DNA of 10,207 bases from Pseudomonadota bacterium (GTDB lineage: Bacteria > Pseudomonadota > Alphaproteobacteria > Rhodobacterales > Rhodobacteraceae): NCBI GenBank assembly GCA_027623875.1, contig JAQBUS010000021.1, positions 1-10,207 on the forward strand, given 5' to 3'. The notes under the pieces were generated by a model. It was not told the DNA's origin, did no database searches, and saw only the letters and a list, made by a program, of their open reading frames with translations. This document shows, in pieces, positions 6,593 through 10,207 of this stretch. A program made the translations under genes and the position numbers. How positions within the stretch are numbered: the first letter of the stretch is position 1; each line of letters begins with the position of its first letter.

Positions 6593-6602
6593 GCGAGCTT
6601 AA
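6589..6602. terminator. Tiny dyad across the map and secA stop codons (weak terminator candidate)
   Basis: TTAAG-CGAG-CTTAA is a 5-bp stem with a 4-nt loop that covers both convergent stop codons. The map side is preceded by T-rich sequence and the secA side is followed, on its own strand, by AT-rich sequence. The stem is short and AT-rich, so intrinsic termination would be inefficient. It is the only hairpin I see where two converging messages must end. Confidence 0.2.
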
Positions 6603-9295
6603 AGCCTACCATGACAATGCTTAAATTTCTTTCCTGACCCGCAAGGACAAGATGCATTTCTTCCTGGGCTTCCCCAGGTGTTTGGATTGGATTCATCAAA
6701 TTTAGATGCGCCTTCAGAGAGAGAGGCTTGGTTGCTTAAGACCTTTGAAACTTGCTCATTTTTAAGAGCCTCGCGTTGAGCCATTTGCTCCATAAGCTCT
6801 CTCTGCTCTTCTTCAGAGATCGGACGGATTTTCCCTAATTTTTCAGAAACATCTCCGCGTAAGCCCTCTAACATACTTTCAAAGAGCTGAAAGCTCTCTG
6901 TTTTATATTCATTCAAGGGATCACGCTGTGCGTACCCCCTAAACCCAACAACCGACCGCAAGTGCTCTAATTTTAACAAATGGTCTTGCCATTTTCCATC
7001 AATTGTTTGTAATAAAACTTGTTTTTCTATATTCCTCATTGTTTCAACGCCAAAATCAATGGATTTTTTAGCCATCCGCTCATCAATTAATTTATATAGT
7101 CTTTCTGTTACTTCTCTGTCATCCACACCTTCTTCTTCCGCCCACTCTACGACCGGTGTATTAAATCCAAGCTTTTCGTTTAAAGCCTCGTTAAGGCCAG
7201 TTATGTCCCATTGATCTGCATAAGTCTTAGGAGGCATATGCTCATCAACTAGATCGTCAATTAATTGATAGCGCATATCCTGAACAATTTCGCTAACGTT
7301 TTCAGACTTCATTACATCCAAACGTTGACCAAAAATAGCTTTTCTTTGATCATTCATAACATCATCAAATTTGAGAAGCTGTTTTCTTATATCAAAGTTT
7401 CTGCCCTCGACTTTAGCCTGCGCTTTTTCAAGAGACTTATTAACCCAAGGATGTATTATAGCCTCTCCCTCCTTCATCCCAAGCTTTGACAACATTTTAT
7501 CTAAACGCTCAGAGCCGAAAATTCTCATTAAATCATCCTCAAGACTTAAAAAAAACGCCGATCTTCCTGGATCACCTTGTCGACCCGACCTCCCCCTAAG
7601 CTGATTGTCAATCCGACGACTTTCATGCCGCTCTGTCGCCAAAACATATAAACCGCCAGCGACCTTTACTTTTTTCTTTTCATCCGCAATTTCGGTTTCA
7701 ATTTTTAAACGCACCTCATCTGGATCATTTCCAGGATCCTTTACAAGCTCTTGGAAAACTCTCATTTCAACATTTCCGCCCAACTGAATATCAGTACCCC
7801 GACCAGCAATATTAGTTGCGATCGTTACAGCTCCATATTTCCCAGCATTGGCAATAATTTCAGCTTCTTGTTCATGTTGACGAGCATTTAAAACATTGTG
7901 TACTACTCCAGCCCCATCTAACAACTTTGAAAGAAATTCAGATTTTTCTATTGAGGTCGTTCCCACAAGAACAGGTTGCCCTAAATCTGTTGCTTTTTTT
8001 ATTTCCTCAACCACTGCCTCATATTTTTCTTTTGCAGTACGGTAGACTGCATCATGTGCATCAATCCGGGAAATAACTTCATTTGTTGGTATCTCAACTA
8101 CCCCGAGTCCGTAAATCTCTAGAAATTCCTCTGCCTCGGTAGTGGCGGTACCAGTCATCCCAGAAAGTTTTTCATAAAGCCTAAAGTAATTTTGAAAAGT
8201 GACACTAGCTAAAGTCACATTTTCTGGCTGTATTAAACAGTGTTCTTTTGCTTCAATAGCTTGATGAAGGCCACCCGAAAGACGCCGCCCGGTCATCATT
8301 CTCCCGGTAAACTCATCCACCAATACCACTTCATTATTTCGTACCATATAATCCTTATCTTTTTTAAAAACCTTATGCGCCTTAAGTGCTTCTGTTATAT
8401 GATGCACCAATGTGGTGCTCTCCGGGTCATAAAGAGATTGGCCCTCTGGCAAAAGATCTATCTCTCTTAACTTAGACTCTAAAAAGTCGTTCCCTAACTC
8501 GGTTATGGTAACGCCACGCGTTTTTTCATCCAAAATAAAGTGTTCTTCTAAAATCAAAGGTATAAGTTGATCTACCGTATTATAGAGCTCCGACCTGTCA
8601 TCTGAGGGGCCTGAAATAATTAAGGGCGTTCTCGCCTCATCAATCAAAATTGAATCTACTTCATCAACAATTGCATAATAATGATCTCTCTGACCCATTT
8701 CAGACAAATCAGACCTCATGTTATCTCTAAGGTAGTCAAATCCCAACTCATTATTGGTAGCGTAAGTTATGTCTGCAGCGTATGCTTCTTTTTTTTCAGA
8801 ATCGGGTTGTTGGGAGTAAACCACCCCAGTTTTAAGCCCTAGAGCTGAATAAACTTTTCCCATCCATTCAGAGTCTCTCTTGGCTAAATAGTCATTCACC
8901 GTAACTATATGCACTCCCTTACCCGTCAAGGCATTAAGATAGGCAGGGAACGTAGCTACAAGTGTCTTTCCCTCTCCTGTTTTCATCTCAGCTATATTTC
9001 CCTGATGCAAAAACACGCCACCAATAAGCTGGACGTCAAATGCTCGAAGACCTATCGCCCGCTTTGCCGCCTCACGAACGTTAGCAAAAGCCTCTGGAAG
9101 AATATCCTCTAAAGGCATTCCACTCTTAACTTTAACTGACAGCTCCGCTGTTTTTTCTTTTATTTCTATATCTGTCAAAGTCAGATAATAAGGTTCCAAA
9201 GCATTTATTTTATCGACTATAGGCTTAACCTGTTTTACATTTCTATCGTTTGGCGTTCCAAACAGTTTTTTTGAAATAGATCCAAGACCAAACAT
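6599..9295 (-). CDS. secA: Preprotein translocase ATPase SecA
   Basis: The motor ATPase that pushes unfolded preproteins through SecYEG across the inner membrane. At 898 residues it is full length. The N-terminus MFGLGSISKKLFGTPNDR is typical. The Walker A motif MKTGEGKT is at 104-111 and the DEAD-type Walker B motif DEVD at 211-214, followed by SILIDEARTPLIISG. The second nucleotide-binding domain carries TNIAGRGTDIQLGGN and the arginine-finger block DNQLRGRSGRQGDPG. The helical scaffold and wing regions follow, with HLLKLEHLRSVVGFRGYAQRDPL. The C-terminal zinc tail is intact with Cys883, Cys885, Cys894 and His895 (C-x-C-x8-C-H), the SecB- and phospholipid-contacting element, so SecB dependence is plausible. 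The start at 9295 is preceded by AGGG 9 nt upstream, a modest ribosome site. No SecM-like leader ORF is seen upstream. The gene is divergent from a periplasmic foldase, which fits an export theme. Confidence 0.98.
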   Translation of the reverse strand: MFGLGSISKKLFGTPNDRNVKQVKPIVDKINALEPYYLTLTDIEIKEKTAELSVKVKSGMPLEDILPEAFANVREAAKRAIGLRAFDVQLIGGVFLHQGNIAEMKTGEGKTLVATFPAYLNALTGKGVHIVTVNDYLAKRDSEWMGKVYSALGLKTGVVYSQQPDSEKKEAYAADITYATNNELGFDYLRDNMRSDLSEMGQRDHYYAIVDEVDSILIDEARTPLIISGPSDDRSELYNTVDQLIPLILEEHFILDEKTRGVTITELGNDFLESKLREIDLLPEGQSLYDPESTTLVHHITEALKAHKVFKKDKDYMVRNNEVVLVDEFTGRMMTGRRLSGGLHQAIEAKEHCLIQPENVTLASVTFQNYFRLYEKLSGMTGTATTEAEEFLEIYGLGVVEIPTNEVISRIDAHDAVYRTAKEKYEAVVEEIKKATDLGQPVLVGTTSIEKSEFLSKLLDGAGVVHNVLNARQHEQEAEIIANAGKYGAVTIATNIAGRGTDIQLGGNVEMRVFQELVKDPGNDPDEVRLKIETEIADEKKKVKVAGGLYVLATERHESRRIDNQLRGRSGRQGDPGRSAFFLSLEDDLMRIFGSERLDKMLSKLGMKEGEAIIHPWVNKSLEKAQAKVEGRNFDIRKQLLKFDDVMNDQRKAIFGQRLDVMKSENVSEIVQDMRYQLIDDLVDEHMPPKTYADQWDITGLNEALNEKLGFNTPVVEWAEEEGVDDREVTERLYKLIDERMAKKSIDFGVETMRNIEKQVLLQTIDGKWQDHLLKLEHLRSVVGFRGYAQRDPLNEYKTESFQLFESMLEGLRGDVSEKLGKIRPISEEEQRELMEQMAQREALKNEQVSKVLSNQASLSEGASKFDESNPNTWGSPGRNASCPCGSGKKFKHCHGRL

Positions 9296-9317
9296 AACAA
9301 GCTACCCTAAGTTTTTC

Positions 9318-9329
9318 TAAAATATTTTA
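9318..9329. repeat. Perfect 12-bp AT palindrome in the secA leader
   Basis: TAAAATATTTTA is its own complement. It lies 23 bp before the secA ATG, downstream of the candidate secA promoter, and shares the AAAATATTT core with the longer dyad at 9354-9373. By itself it is unremarkable in AT-rich DNA. Confidence 0.3.
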
Positions 9330-9353
9330 TATATCGATCTTAACGCTTGTGCG

Positions 9354-9373
9354 ATAACAAAATATTTCGTTAT
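9354..9373. promoter_or_regulatory. 20-bp imperfect dyad, operator candidate between secA and the parvulin gene
   Basis: ATAAC-A-AAATATTT-C-GTTAT is symmetrical in nine of its ten base pairs; only the A/C pair at 9359 and 9368 breaks it. A weak plus-strand promoter could be drawn with TTGTGC (9347-9352) and TATTCT (9371-9376) at 18 nt, which would place the dyad between the boxes, a classical repressor position. I cannot assign it to a known regulator. Confidence 0.3.
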
Positions 9374-9402
9374 TCTATTAATATAGTGTCTAACCCAACG
9401 CG

Positions 9403-9430
9403 ATTTAAGGGGCGAGTGGTGCGGTGTCAA
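9403..9430 (-). promoter_or_regulatory. Candidate sigma70 promoter for secA
   Basis: On the minus strand a perfect -35 box TTGACA (9430-9425) stands 16 nt from TTAAAT (9408-9403), a four-of-six -10 match. Transcription would start near 9396, leaving a secA leader of about 100 nt that contains both AT-rich dyads. The moderate -10 keeps confidence limited. Confidence 0.4.
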
Positions 9431-9454
9431 CGTTAATGCCTTTTTCGAGGGTCC

Positions 9455-9458
9455 GGAG
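9455..9458 (+). promoter_or_regulatory. Ribosome binding site of the parvulin gene
   Basis: GGAG lies 8 nt before the ATG at 9467. It fixes the start of a gene whose 3' end is outside the window. Confidence 0.65.
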
Positions 9459-9466
9459 ATAAACAA

Positions 9467-10207
9467 ATGAGCAAATTAGTTCAACTAACTTTAATAACTT
9501 CTTTTTTAATTTTATTTAATCAAAAACTCGTGGCGCAGGATGCTAAAACTGTATTAGCTACCGTAAATGGTACAGCAATTACCGTTGGTCATGTGATTGC
9601 AATGCAAACAAGATTACCACCAGAATACAAAGCTCTCGAAGATAGAGTTCTTTTTCACGGCATTTTAGACCAGCTTATTCAACAGCAAGTCACAGCAGAT
9701 ATTGTTGAGAACAAAAGCAACACAGCTCTTAGATTTGGTTATGAAAATGAAATGAGAGCGTACTTGTCAAATGAGTTTATAATGGAGCTTAATAAGAAAA
9801 ATATAGATGAGGTCGCAATCCAGGAAATTTATAACAAGGACTACTCTACGTTGCCATCCACACAAGAATATAAGGCTGCGCATATCTTATTAACAAACAA
9901 GATCGATGCAATAAATATAAAAAAACTTATTGATTCCGGAAACGACTTCTCTGATCTTGCAAAAAAAGAATCCATCGGCCCTAGCTCACCCCAGGGTGGA
10001 GACCTAGGCTGGTTTGGTAAGGGGGCTATGGTTCCAGAATTTGAAAAAGTTGTCCTTGAATTAAAAGATGGTGAAGTCTCTAACCCTGTTCAAACTCAGT
10101 TTGGTTGGCATATCATAAAAAGAGCTGAAAGCCGCTTACGTCCTCCACCGGGTTTAGAGGAAATGAGAGCAGAAATTGAAAGTTTCTTGAAGGGCGCCTC
10201 AATAAAA
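9467..10207 (+). CDS. Periplasmic peptidyl-prolyl cis-trans isomerase, parvulin type (3' end cut off)
   Basis: The frame is open from the ATG to the last base, giving 247 codons with no stop, so the gene runs past the window end. Residues 1-23 look like a Sec signal peptide (hydrophobic core LTLITSFLILF, likely cleavage after LVA). Residues about 28-130 form a SurA/PrsA-like N-terminal chaperone region starting VLATVNGTAITVGHV. Residues about 134-222 are a complete parvulin domain: AAHILL at 137-142, FSDLAKKES at 161-169, GGDLGWFGKGAMVPEFE at 177-193 and QFGWHIIKR at 211-219. After this come RPPPGLEEMRAEIESFL and the cut, so only a short tail should be missing. It would speed proline isomerisation during folding of exported proteins. 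It is divergent from secA over a 171-bp spacer, and I recall the same pairing from Rhodobacterales genomes. It is smaller than E. coli SurA (one parvulin domain seen), so I give no symbol. Confidence 0.92.
   Translation, partial: MSKLVQLTLITSFLILFNQKLVAQDAKTVLATVNGTAITVGHVIAMQTRLPPEYKALEDRVLFHGILDQLIQQQVTADIVENKSNTALRFGYENEMRAYLSNEFIMELNKKNIDEVAIQEIYNKDYSTLPSTQEYKAAHILLTNKIDAINIKKLIDSGNDFSDLAKKESIGPSSPQGGDLGWFGKGAMVPEFEKVVLELKDGEVSNPVQTQFGWHIIKRAESRLRPPPGLEEMRAEIESFLKGASIK

Noticed and set aside
7265..8470. Several plus-strand ORFs of 60-77 codons within secA (also near 8909-9112).
   Set aside because: They are antisense shadows of a strongly conserved gene, with no ribosome sites and no recognisable protein features.
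9296..9466. Search for a SecM-like arrest peptide ahead of secA.
   Set aside because: No ATG or GTG start occurs on the minus strand in this spacer, so no leader ORF can be supported.

Overview
This is an AT-rich, gene-dense stretch of chromosome, most likely from a low-GC marine alphaproteobacterium of the Rhodobacterales (Roseobacter-type). The assignment rests on recalled similarity: the ZapE C-terminus, the two-part GNAT protein, the OmpA protein with a Cys-x4-Cys-Gly-Gly segment, and secA divergent from a periplasmic parvulin all look like the Rhodobacterales versions of these families. No search was run. I see no mobile element, phage gene, CRISPR array, tRNA or rRNA.

Layout, left to right. 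(1) Positions 1-158: the 3' end of zapE on the + strand, converging on folC. (2) Positions 183-2392, minus strand: accD then folC, a two-gene unit linking fatty-acid synthesis (acetyl-CoA carboxyltransferase beta) and folate synthesis. It has a good sigma70-like promoter and a textbook Shine-Dalgarno site before accD. (3) Positions 2393-2640: a spacer holding that promoter, a long accD leader and a doubtful 32-codon ORF. (4) Positions 2641-5613, minus strand: a tightly coupled four-gene operon, read as CinA N-terminal-like protein, GNAT acetyltransferase, AhpD-like peroxidase-related protein and exported OmpA-family protein. Junctions are an 11-nt overlap, a 12-nt gap and a 4-nt ATGA overlap. 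(5) Positions 5614-5788: an AT-rich divergent spacer. (6) Positions 5789-6592, plus strand: map, methionine aminopeptidase, ending 6 nt from the end of secA. (7) Positions 6599-9295, minus strand: secA, full length. (8) Positions 9296-9466: a divergent spacer with two AT-rich dyads whose centres are 40 bp apart. (9) Positions 9467-10207, plus strand: a parvulin-type peptidyl-prolyl isomerase with a signal peptide, cut by the window end.

Most genes are housekeeping: protein export (secA) and periplasmic folding (the parvulin), N-terminal methionine removal (map), fatty-acid and folate synthesis, and ZapE. The least understood part is the four-gene operon at 2641-5613. Its members are recognisable at family level, but why they are translationally linked is not known to me. 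I found no convincing new defence, mobile or RNA system; the best leads are that operon, the secA/parvulin dyads and the possible small ORF ahead of accD.
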